Below, in pieces: positions 35,958 through 47,179 of a DNA stretch of 64,000 nt (position 1 is the first letter of the stretch; every line of letters starts with the position of its first letter). Location of the stretch: positions 4,231,501 to 4,295,500 of the forward strand of contig OU612070.1 of assembly GCA_914767715.1 (NCBI GenBank). The letters run 5' to 3'. The DNA is from Membranipora membranacea (taxonomy: Eukaryota > Bryozoa > Gymnolaemata > Cheilostomatida > Membraniporidae). Position numbers and translations under genes: made by a program. The notes below the pieces were generated by a model, which saw nothing but the letters and a program-made list of their open reading frames with translations, made no database searches and had not been told where the DNA came from.

Positions 35958-37091
35958 ATGGCTACAGAGGGGCATGATAACGGCACGGTATGGAACCTAA
36001 CTAAGACTGGGGGAATTATTCCCTCCTACAAGATAGTACCTCTGTATATATTCAGAATAAGTAACGTCATAGCAGGCTCTGCCCTAGTTCTCAACATCCT
36101 TCACATTATCGTTATAACCTCGATGCCAAAAGTTAATTTTCGAGCTGACAAAAACTTTAAGATGTATGTGATTTATCTTTCGATTCTAAATATCATCATG
36201 ATGATCAATCAGTTGATCACTGATCAGCCTGAGTCTCAGGCGTACATGGCAGAGAACCAATGGAGTTGTGTGCTCAGCTGTTTCATACTCCACAGCTCTA
36301 TTATATACGCAGGATGGCAACTGTTCCTTGTCAGCATCGAAAGACTGATAGCTACAGTAATGCCTCACAAGTATCCCACCTATTTCTGTGTCCGTAAGTT
36401 CATTGTCCCGCTAGTGACGGTACATCTGGCTGTTATTGGCGTGTATGGAGGTTTGGCTGTTGCCCTGCATGACAGAGCATTCTCAGTCAAAGGAAGCGGT
36501 TGCTGCCAGATGAGCGGACGAGAGTTTCCGAAACTGAGCTTGCTACCCTCTATTGAAGGTTTTGTTATTGCTGGCTTGATCACAATTACCTACATGATTC
36601 TACTCGCTAAACGTAATGAAATGTTTGGAGGCAAATCTGTCAATAAAACACAATCAGTTATGAAAAGGCAACTGTTACTGACAATAGGAGCATTACTGAT
36701 GTCAAAATGGTGTGGCTGGCTACCTATTTTAGCAACAGTTGCCTTCCGTGGATCGCCTTATGATAAACCAATTATTGACTATGTGGCTCGTTTGTTTCTG
36801 ACTGGTTTTTCTCTCATGACTCCGTTTGCATACGGTGTCACAAGCACAAAATACAGAAAATTTGTGGCAAGAAGTTGGACTAAGAGAGCGCAAAAGTCTC
36901 AAGATAGCGCAAGAAGACAGAATGAGACAAGTGAGTTTGATGTGACTGTGGGCATAGAGGTATCCCTGTCCCATGTCAGTGATAACGCAGGGAATAATAC
37001 ATATGCAGGAGAAATCACCGAAAATAGTCCTGAGAAGGATGGCGGCTACATTAACCATCAATGTATAAGCGATGAAATCACCTCAGACTAA
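35958..37091 (+). CDS. Seven-transmembrane receptor, rhodopsin-like, intronless CDS
   Basis: The chosen ATG at 35958 gives 377 residues; in-frame codons upstream lie in the 5' leader after a splice acceptor at 35927. The N-terminus carries two glycosylation sites (NGT, NLT). TM1 contains LVLNILHIIVI. TM3 ends in S-I-E-R-L, a variant of D/E-R-Y. TM6 follows a basic loop (KRQLL), and TM7 reads LMTPFAYGV, with TPFAY in place of NPxxY. The tail has about 80 polar residues. It is a plasma-membrane receptor; the ligand is unknown. It is not a recent copy of the 10873-14127 receptor, to which it has no clear sequence identity beyond the fold. Confidence 0.85.
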   Translation: MATEGHDNGTVWNLTKTGGIIPSYKIVPLYIFRISNVIAGSALVLNILHIIVITSMPKVNFRADKNFKMYVIYLSILNIIMMINQLITDQPESQAYMAENQWSCVLSCFILHSSIIYAGWQLFLVSIERLIATVMPHKYPTYFCVRKFIVPLVTVHLAVIGVYGGLAVALHDRAFSVKGSGCCQMSGREFPKLSLLPSIEGFVIAGLITITYMILLAKRNEMFGGKSVNKTQSVMKRQLLLTIGALLMSKWCGWLPILATVAFRGSPYDKPIIDYVARLFLTGFSLMTPFAYGVTSTKYRKFVARSWTKRAQKSQDSARRQNETSEFDVTVGIEVSLSHVSDNAGNNTYAGEITENSPEKDGGYINHQCISDEITSD

Positions 37092-37225
37092 ATATGTACT
37101 TCGAAGCACTGCATGAACACATAATATGTTTTAGAACCTATGGATGGAAGTCGATAACCAAAGCAGCGAAAAATTTCTATAGGTAAAATTTGGCGATAAA
37201 AAGAAGAGCTTATGCACACATTTAA

Positions 37226-37231
37226 AATAAA
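37226..37231 (+). other. Candidate polyadenylation signal
   Basis: AATAAA lies 135 bp after the stop codon of the receptor CDS. A second AATAAA is at 37380-37385. Either could end the transcript. Confidence 0.45.
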
Positions 37232-37385
37232 TGTGTGGAATGGGAACATTTATTTCAAAGGATAGATGTGATAAACATTTATATTTCCCATCGACTCATG
37301 GAAAATTATTGGTTGAGATGTTTTTTTGTCACTAAATCTAGGTTTTTAACCGAGAAGTCATGCCTTCTGGCTTGGAATGAATAAA

Positions 37386-38816
37386 AGTTCAATTCACTAT
37401 AAATAGAACTAGACTTCATTTAAATCAAAGATCATTTGATACCTGCGTCAGTATCAAGTGTAGTCAGATCTATCGTAGATCATAGAGTGGTGCTGCCCAG
37501 TGCCCAGTTATTATTAGTCACAATAATTATCTTATTTCACCACCAGTAGGTGTTTACCAGTTTTATTCTTCTCTTATCTCCTTCTTTTGTCTGACTAAAT
37601 AGTAGTAATGTTTTATGGTACAATCTTTCATTATTTTTTCAAGCTTTATGTACTCGGGGATGATCAGAGGTTGTCATCTAGGTATGAATAGCAGAGAATC
37701 TGATTCTTGTTATTTGTCACCAAATTGATTTTTTTTCCTTGGTTACCTAGTCCTTTCTGGTTGCTTGTCCCAATGTTTTTTGCTGGGCTAACAATTAGAC
37801 AAAGACAGTAAACTGGTAAGCGGTTTATTATGCTCATATCGACATCGTATCCAAATAATTATTTAGAATTCGAGCGATGTCTCCAGGGTATCACACAAGA
37901 GGCCCAGATTTGTCTATAAATATAGAACATGTAAAACAATTTAGCAAGAACATTTAGACAAAGGAGGTTTTTAAAACAATAAACATGAAGCCAAAACATA
38001 TCACATACATAAGTTTGTGTTGATCAAGCCTGTCATTTAACGTCACTGCTGCATGCAAAACATTCTGAAAAATCAATGTAGACTGACTACAAACTTATAT
38101 GTATCTGTATATTTAGATGTCATGACATGGCGAAATGTTCTTTCAATTAAAGAAGTGATAATAAAGGTGATAATAATCTACTGACATTTCTTGCTCATGT
38201 TATTGGTGCTAATAGGATACATTCCTGCAAAATGACGGAAACTTGGGAATTAGTATCACGGTCACTAACTGTGCTCCGTTTAAAGGTCAATAAACTGTAC
38301 AGTCTGAATTTTGTGACCATTATGGCAAAGTCATAATTTGATTGTCAATTATGCTGGCATCCCTGATTTTCTCCGAGGAGTTATCCACCTGCTTGAAGAG
38401 GGTGCACAACTTAGAAATTTTGAAATCCTGAGAGAATATCATTCACAGTTTTTAGTATAAGTGCTCAAACCAGGGAGAATGCTCAAACGGCCTCAAGCAA
38501 GGGTTTGCTGATTTCCACTATCAATTTATAACAGAGACCCTAAAATCCCGTTCCCCGGCTGCTAAACCAATACATCCCATGAGCTGAAGCAAGTTTGATC
38601 TGTAAAAAAACAAGTCATATCATGGAATAACAACAAAATTGATAAACTGCTAAAGATATTATCATGTTGAGTTTTCAACACTATTATCTGGCCAGTTATG
38701 AGTGCTAAAGTAGACCATATCAATCTGAATATAACAGCTGTCAGATCTTGTGTATGGAATAGTTATTCAAGTGTCTTTTTCTCAGTAATGCCAGAGGTGA
38801 TGAATTCAGGCCCGTA
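37386..38816. other. Intergenic interval
   Basis: No gene, RNA gene or clear repeat was seen. Open frames are all short and AT-rich. Confidence 0.5.
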
Positions 38817-39025
38817 GTTCTAGGGGAAGCAGGGAGCCACTGCCTCCCCTAAAACGCTAAATAGTGGCACACAAAACACTATCAGAATCAGCTCCTCTGG
38901 GATTTCAATTAGCTAATTATACGCCTTATAACGCTTAGGGAGGAACTAGCAGCGCCCCTCCTGGTGATGCTTCGGACTCTCCTCAGACTTTTGCCTCCCC
39001 TACCATTTTTACTAACTACGGCCCT
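38817..39025. mobile_element. MITE with hAT-like terminal inverted repeats
   Basis: The ends are CAGGCCCGTAGTT at the left and AACTACGGCCCTG at the right, an inverted repeat with one mismatch. A CAGGG-type terminus is typical of hAT elements. The interior is 209 bp minus the ends, with further partial symmetry (CTCCCCTA on both sides), and codes nothing. I could not see an 8-bp target duplication, so the hAT label is tentative. Confidence 0.65.
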
Positions 39026-39250
39026 GTCAGATTATTGAATGAAAAAATTAAAAGATAATTGAATGTGACCGAATTACTATTGATATTTGATTTGATGTCA
39101 TCAATATCATAAAATAATACAAATACTACAAAATACTGCATAAAATAATACACAAAATACAAAGCGCTTTTTTGGATTCACATAACACCGCAATCCCCAG
39201 CTCGAACCTTCTTTGTCTGGCTTACTAAGGATTACCAATCATCACATATG

Positions 39251-39375
39251 TCCCACATATCACCACATATCACCACATATCACCACATATCACCACATAT
39301 CACCACATATGTCCCACATATCACCACATATAAGTATGATATGTCCCACATATCACCACATATAAGTATGATTTG
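39251..39375 (+). repeat. Minisatellite of ATCACCACAT units
   Basis: A 10-bp unit is repeated in tandem at about 39258-39309. It then merges into a longer unit of roughly 35 bp (GTCCCACATATCACCACATA plus TAAGTATGAT) present about twice. It lies 0.45 kb upstream of the first SLC10-type gene. Confidence 0.9.
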
Positions 39376-39807
39376 TCCCGCCTTACTTTGATTAGTATAC
39401 ACACACGGTGCTTGTGCTTGAGAAGAGCTAGATTTTGTTTTGACATTGAGGTTATGATCGTATTGCAATGCTAATCATCTCACATGATAATATTAAGACA
39501 AACAAACATTGAAATCTTATCATTGCATGCAGTCATACGACATGTATCATATTTATCATCTACATATCAGTGATAGTCTCTCAGCGTGCTACATGGGGGC
39601 ATAACCTTGGGGGAAAGCGGGTGGAGTAGGTAGTATCTTCTTCGGACAGAATACTGATAAATCAAAAAGACAGATTCTTACACGTTTTTCCACAACCCTC
39701 ACTCAACTTCTGGATATGGAAGAAAAGTAATATATGTACACAATCAAAAGCTCATAGTGACTCTAGAAGCTAGGCAGTTTGCCTGATAAGAGAACTCCAG
39801 ATCCAGA

Positions 39808-42800
39808 ATGCTGACTAACTCATGTAGCAGTATGTATATCTTGATAGCCGCTATGACAGCGCTGTCAGTGCTGACAGACGGCAGCGTATCGGCAGCTTCT
39901 GTACTTACAGTCTCACCTGAGGCAATTCTCGAGATGCCGGAAGGTAATCAGCTGAGGATTTTCTTATATCTGGAGAACTGTACAGACCCAACAGAGAGGG
40001 TCAATGTTGGTCTGGTCCAGGTGGAAGGTATGTTAAGTATACACATCAAATAAGGATAAGAGGGTTACTGGTAATCAATCATGATGTGATAGTTATTAGT
40101 TATGATATATGTTTCTTGCTGTTTATTTAACAGCTTTTTATTTGAGTTATTTTAAGCTTCGGGGGGGGGGGGGGGATGTGACATAGCCATCTATGTCAGA
40201 AGATTCAATGAATATGTTGGTGTTCTGAGCCCAGAGCTCCCCTTAGGATTAGCAAACTAACAAAGTGGTTAAAGTCATGGATCAAGGCAATGTAACAATA
40301 CTGAGATACCTTGATATCAACAGTCTCTTAACTTTATGTGACAAGCCAACAGCTTACTAGAGACACCTGACTGACAAAGCCGGATCAAGCAGTCAATTTG
40401 AAAATAACTCTGTTGTCCAACACAATACACAATCATGACCAAGCTTCTTGTTTCTTACTTGACTTTTGTATAGAACCGGAATCGGACAGATATTTGGATT
40501 TCCCCAGGTCTGTACGTAACGTAACATGCATCTCCAAGGAACAAAGAGAAAGTAACATGACAGTGGGTACCCCTGTAGACCTGACAGCCAAAATGGTCAG
40601 CTTCGTTCAGTTCAATATGACTGATCTGAATACAGGACAGGAGCTGCTCATATACTCAGTAGGAGTTATCAGACCCCCGGAGCAGGCTAAAGACAAGGTA
40701 CTAACTTAGTCTGAGCCCCCCAGACTCTTGCCACCCCTGGCAGTCCCCATTTCCCGGCTGGGGAGGCACCTCTACCGCTAAATTTTATAATGCGAAGCCT
40801 ATATCTTGAACTGTCATCCCACCTTTCCTACTTCCTACCATTTAATCCTTGAGAATAAACTTATACCCGTCAAAAGGGGTATCCAACACATTGGCTACAT
40901 GAGGGGCAGAATATCAGCAATCAGGACAAACTGAATCTTACACCATTTCACAAGCGGCCCCTTAGAATAATTATTGTCTTCAGTTACTTCTAAGAAGTGG
41001 AGATTTACGTAATTTTATGCTCTTGTTTTTCTTACAGATATTTCTCGTCGGAATAATCTCCATGTCAATATTTAACACGCTGTGTTTTGGACTGTCTCTT
41101 GATTTAGACAAAGTCAAGAAGATATTAAAAAAACCCATTTCACCTTCAATTGGGCTGTTTTGTCAGTTCATACTGATGCCATTGGTAAGTGCGGTCATTT
41201 TCTATGAAATCATATTCCTAAATATTGTTGTTTTAATATCTATGTGCAATAAAACTTACGCATGGTTTTAACAGGAAGACTGGGACTGTGTCCATAATGT
41301 CATCTTGTTGCCCTAATCCATTGTAAGTCTTATAATACCATAAACATGGTAAAAACCTGCCCAAACCGCCCTAATGTCAGATTTAGTCGCTAGCTAAGCC
41401 TGGATGATTCCCATGCTGGACATAGCCAACTCTATGACAAATTTTTTATATTGAGGACCATGGCTAGGGCGGCATTGTCCTACAACCTCTCTCTCAATTT
41501 CAGATAGCATTTTGTTTAACGCTGGCTATAGACAGGCATAATGCCCAGGAGCTGGGTGTGTTTGTGTCAGGAGTTGCGCCTGGTGGTGGTGCCTCTAATA
41601 TATGGAGTTATTTGCTCGGAGGTGACATTGACCTCAGCATCACGATGACCTTCATCAGCAGCCTATGTGCTTTAGGTAAATCAACTACTAAAGAGGCATA
41701 TTAGAGAGTATCCCAAAATGCAATTATCTGGAATTCCCAGTTAGACACTAGTTTGATCTGATTGTTGGAATGCTCTAGATGCCATGTCAATCAAATGATA
41801 AGAGCCACTCTTTTCTTTATTAATACATTAGTCTATAAACAATTTGGGCCTGAAAGTAGAACCACCCATGGCTACGTCGTGGCAATATATTACGTGTTTT
41901 TGAATACGAGCTTAAAAGACGGGGGTGTAGATGATTGTTTAAGGGTAGAATCTGGGACAGAAATCACGCGCTTTGTCACATTTGTAGTCAAATAAAAATG
42001 ACAACAGTTTAGGTATTATTTCAATTTTCTAAAATGTCCCATTCTATGGTCGTTTCCTAAAACAAAACATTGCTGCGTGACCTAGTCCAGTCCCAGTCCT
42101 ACTTTAAAATCTGATCAGTTCTACGTTCATAATTTGGGCCACAAGCTCAAATACTTTCTTCACAACTAACCATATTTGATAAGAGAGCTTTATCTTGTTC
42201 TTGGATTACAAGATTAAACAAACAAATTTTGCTGGCTGGGTGCTATATTGCAAGCTAAACAGAACAAGCATATTGAGGAGAGGGTCATCGAATAGGTTGA
42301 GCCATTTTTGCACTTTTTGTTTGATTCAAAGCTAATCCAAATCGTGATAGAGTACTTAGCCAGCCATTCCGAAATCATAATATTTGTCTTATGCAAAACA
42401 AGCCAGTCTGTGCAAGTATATATAATATATACATCCATGTATGCAAATATACCCTGGGAAACATACAACAATGGCATAAACAAATAAATCTGACTTCATG
42501 GGCCAAATGCTCAGCACATAAAAAATAAGATACCAGGCTTTTATTTAACTTGCCAAATAAAAGTACTAAAATCGGTGTCCAGTTGCAACTTTGTTGCATC
42601 GTACATTTTTGCCAAATTTTGCCAACAAGTTCATGTCCTTGTACATATTAACAAGGAGTAACTCCTTGATATTACAGACATCCTTTTATAAAAGCTGTCT
42701 AAATTCAACCAACACATGCAAGCCTCTCAGAACAGCATCACAACTTGTGAACATCTATGTATTGTATTACAGCATTTATACCTCTGTGGATGTATACACT

Positions 42801-44798
42801 GGGTAAATACATCATAGGCGATGAAAGCATCAAACTACCAATTGCCAACATGGCGGCAACGCTGGCGTACATCATCATACCTGTTGGAATTGGACTGGCA
42901 ATCAACAGATTTCTTCCCAAAGTTAAAAAGTTCATTCTCAAACTACAGAAGCCAGTGATCTTGGTTACCGTACTATTTGCAATAATAATGGGTAAGGTTG
43001 TCAACATTACTACCATAACGTTGTATGTGGTCGATGAGGTTTTGTACTGTGCTTATGTTCACCGGGATATATGTTCATTTGAGGAGGAATTGCCAGGGCA
43101 TGAACCTCGCCACGAATGTCAGAAAATCTGATATCGCTATAGGTTTCACAGTCAAAGTGCTGTGCATAAGTATAAGGACTTGTAGGATGTCATTACTCGC
43201 TGAAGATACATGTACCTATTTCCATTCATCTCTCACAGTCAATTTGTTTATATTATATTATATTTCATAATGTTTTCACTGTTCCCAGAGGGTCCTCCCT
43301 CCTGATAATTGCAATGATATGCTTTTGTTATAGGAATATATGCAAACATCTACGCATTCAAAGTGGTGTTGTTTGACTATCAATTGACACTCAGTGGGAT
43401 GTTTCTGCCCTACACAGGTAAGACAAACTCTGAACTACCTATCTTGAGTTAATATTATGAGGGTGATGCACTGCAAGGTCCAGTGTCAGTACACAGTTCA
43501 TTAACAAATAGTTTATTAATTGGTTCTTATCATTCGCTAATCTAATCAATAAAGAGATAATCTTCGTTCACTGTATCATTTTCAATCAGATTTAGAATTC
43601 ATTTCAAGATTATACAACGGACACACTTTATTCGGAGTTGTGGCCTAATGCCATATGATGAGACAACTCTAAGAATGTCAAATGTTTTCTCAAGGTAATA
43701 CTTTCATTCGAATCACAGGTGGTTTGTGTGGGTTACTGATTGGTCTCGCATTCAGGAGACCTCGAGCGGAGGCCGTCACAATAGCAATAGAGACAGCCAT
43801 ACAGAATACCAGTATCGCTACTATTCTACTGAGAACATCTCTACCACAGCCATGGGCTGATATCAGGTGAGTTGATCAAAGCTTTAGACAATCTCCAGAG
43901 CTAAAAAATTTGCTAACCTCCTGTCTACCACTCCAGGCAACAAAATTTATCTGAGATTTTAGAGCCTTATGCATCCAATTACTGTGAGAATATGTATAGC
44001 ATAGCAAACATCGCAATTTAGCTTTGTACAAAGGTCTCCACTCTGCATTTTGCGTAAATGCATAATCAAACATTTGGGCAAGTCGGGCTGTGATCATAAA
44101 CTTAATAAAATAATGGTTAACTATTAAGCCTATGTCTGTGATTGTTTAAAAGAAGATTGAATGTGGAAATAATAATCATCAAAAAATTTCCTTGTAGTAC
44201 TGCTGTGCCGATATGTTTGAACCTATTCGTACCAGTTCTCTTCCAAATCTGGTTTGCCATAAGGACAATTTATCTGAAATGCTGTCGAAAAAAGGCAGGG
44301 CGCTTATCAGAGGAAACTGTGAGTAGAAGGGGTATCTGCTTCTGCCTGCTGTTGTATGTATTTATTCAAAGAAACCACAAGCCAGCAGGCTGAGTATGTC
44401 ATAAATCAGCATTCATCAACTTCCCAACATGTGTATTGTGGCCATGTTGAATTCCCGGTTGCTCCATGTCACCTGTTGTTAGCCAAGATTTGTCAATCTT
44501 GTTTTGCATTATCAAGCTTTGATAATGTATTGCTTGAAATGCATGCCACATCAATTGTCTCTGCTCGTTTTCCCAGGTATCAGAGAGTTTGCATGAGAGT
44601 CCAGAGTTAAAGAGAAAAGAGGATGAGAACCCTAGTGATGACCACAGTGATGGCTCAGCCGCTGCAGCAGGAGCAGAAGGTGGGGGAGTAGAGAAGACTT
44701 TACCGCCGGACTACAGCACGGCACTGCAGATGTCAAATTTAGGGTATAACCAAGATGGTGAAAGGGGCAAGAAAGTAGACAAGTTTACTGAACTGTAA
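39808..44798 (+). CDS. SLC10-type sodium-coupled transporter, gene 1
   Basis: Nine exons join in phase to 518 residues: 39808-40027, 40474-40697, 41038-41184, 41504-41675, 42773-42991, 43334-43417, 43719-43866, 44198-44318 and 44577-44798. A signal peptide (about 1-28) is followed by an extracellular domain with several N-glycosylation sites, ending in IRPPEQ near residue 141. This resembles the long N-termini of SLC10A3/SLC10A5. The membrane part holds the family signatures: FGLSLDL, APGGGASNIW near exon 4 start, DIDLSITMT, and in exon 7 IETAIQNTSIATILL, whose E and Q match sodium-site residues of bile-acid transporters. The cytoplasmic tail is long, acidic and Ser/Ala-rich. It probably imports an organic anion or steroid conjugate with sodium; the substrate is unknown. 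Confidence 0.92.
40161..40175 (+). repeat. Poly-G tract in SLC10 gene 1 intron 1
   Basis: Fifteen consecutive G residues lie on the coding strand in the first intron, about 130 bp after exon 1. Confidence 0.95.
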
Positions 44799-47179
44799 AC
44801 GTTTAAATTATGCATGAGAATGAATGCCATTTATACTCAATGACTAAGGAAAAATATTAATCATGAAGACATTCCATATAATTCTTATTATATTATTGTG
44901 TTGCATGATTAAGTTTGGTTCTCATCTCCTGGAGCGTGCAGTGTAACGCTCTCCTCCTGGTGCTATCCACAAAATGTTATGGCATAATATTTATCTAGTA
45001 AATTTATAATGTCATTGAATCTGATGATAACTAATTCCATTTCCATTTTTACTCATTTTCTCGTATCATCAAAGACGTAAATAGACTGTACTGTTTGGGA
45101 CAGATTCAAAAATTGTTTGAATAACTGGAACAGATGTATAATATTTACGTATGTGCAAGTGCAAGTACCTATGTTTTCCCTTTCCTCTTATAACAAGGCT
45201 GCATGTGGGACATGAGCGTGCATATGAATGCATATTGTGCTTTCATGTATTTTGCTTGTCACTTGCATGATAGTGATATCGTTTGGCAGTCTTTATGGTG
45301 CACAATCTGCTACAAGTGTTATTGAGCATAAATAAATACTGTATTATTTACAGCAATTGTCTGCCATTCTCAAATAATGGGGCAACTCCTTCTTTGTAAT
45401 CCTATGGACATTCAGCATAGAGTGATGGTGCCAACTGTCTGGCATATACTCGCTATACATTATGTTGACCAACACAATCTGATTGTAGCCCCAAGTTTGG
45501 CAGGCTGTATCCATTAGATGAATACCTAACACAGTATTATAATCATTTGCAGTTCACAGACATATTCTAAGCAATCAAAATGTGCTTCCCATCAATAATT
45601 AAACTTCTTAATTGGTTTTCCTTTGCCTAACACTCAGCGAGAGCAAGACATAGAATAATACTAAGCATGCTGAGAATCCAGGGTATAGAGTGATTCTTCG
45701 GGGCAGCGGGGCTAAGCAACAGTTTTCTCTGAAACACTGATGATCAATTAGCCTTGTTTTAGGCTAGGTTCCAATCTCTCACAGCTTCATATAGAGCAGT
45801 TACCTGTTGTAAAGGGAAGCACAGCTGAATAAATCAGGTGTAGCTTGGCAAGGACTCCTGTCAATGAGCTGAAACTTATTTTGATTTCAGCAGACAGAAC
45901 ATAGATTAACATCATCTTGAGAATTTCATCGCCCCCCAACCAGGAGTCCGATACTTCCAAGCTGACTAAGGCTAAAGTAGACAAGTGTCTTGACAGTTGA
46001 CATGAATGGAGAAGCACCTATTCAGTATAAGAGGATGATTGTATTAATAAGATGCTAAGTGTATCCTATCTTATGTAATGGGTTTACGTCCAATTTCACT
46101 TTTCTAGGATAACATGTTGTTATAAAAATGTCAACATCTCTTTCTTCATAGACAATGCTGTCGTCTGTGGGATGATGGGCCAGTTCAGTGAATCGGTACT
46201 GAATCTGTAATCATTTCCGTAAAGGCAACCCTATCTAATATTGAGAGGCTTCATTCACAATAGACTGAATACTCAGTCAAGCTCTATTTTGATTATAGGT
46301 TAAGAAAGTTTACCTAGCCGGTGACTCCTATTTTAAATTAAAGGTGTGATTCGACAAGATTTTTCTTGCTCACAGCTCAATGTTGACGCCATGTAATAAC
46401 AGCCTATTGTGTATGCACTGATCCTTATTGAGCTTCACAATTTGAAGGTACACTCCTCACATACACTTCCAAACCATAAATTTCTCACCAAAGATATCCA
46501 ATCAGTATAATGGTGATGTAGGTGGAAATAGGTTATAACTTTGTTCCGCTTTTTATATCAATGACCATGCATGTAAATATAGTCCTATTGCACTTGAGCA
46601 CGAGATTGTCATTATTATGCTTTTTGTAACCTATAAGCAGTATAAGTGTTGCCATATCAACCGTCAACCATGAATCATTTAGGAAGGAAACTCAGGCTAC
46701 AAAGTATTGGCTCAGTAGGACGATTAAGCACCCTGGGTGCTTTTATTGCAAACATCATCGCCCACCTAAACACAGCGTGTAATACAGGTGATCATCATTC
46801 TACATTTATCTGACACATGAGAAGGAATTATTTGCAGTTTTCTAGTATCGTGGTGCGACAAATCAGACAGACAGACAGACTTTTGTGATTAAAAATAATA
46901 TACTAAGATAATTGTAAACAGAACATTACTCAAGATTAAAGAACGACACTTTTATCATTAAAAAGGTTTCACATTAGAGATTTATCGGCAGTTAGGGCAT
47001 TCAAGGAGGTTCAGACACATCACTACCTGGAAACATTTAATCTATACATCAATGCAATACCTGGAAACATCTCATCTAAACATCGATACAATCTATAAGT
47101 GAGTCACAAGCACATCCAGTCCAGCGTCTGGTAAATCATCTGTCTCCCATATAATACCGCTACATCCTACAGGACCACA
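44799..47179. other. Intergenic interval between the SLC10 genes
   Basis: AATAAA at 45331-45336, about 530 bp past the stop of gene 1, is a candidate polyadenylation signal. A (GACA)n patch lies near 46868-46880. No further gene was recognised, and I saw no convincing TATA element before 47180. Confidence 0.5.

Noticed and set aside
39251-39375. CRISPR-like regular repeats
   Set aside because: The 10-bp units are directly adjacent with no unique spacers and the DNA is eukaryotic; it is a minisatellite.
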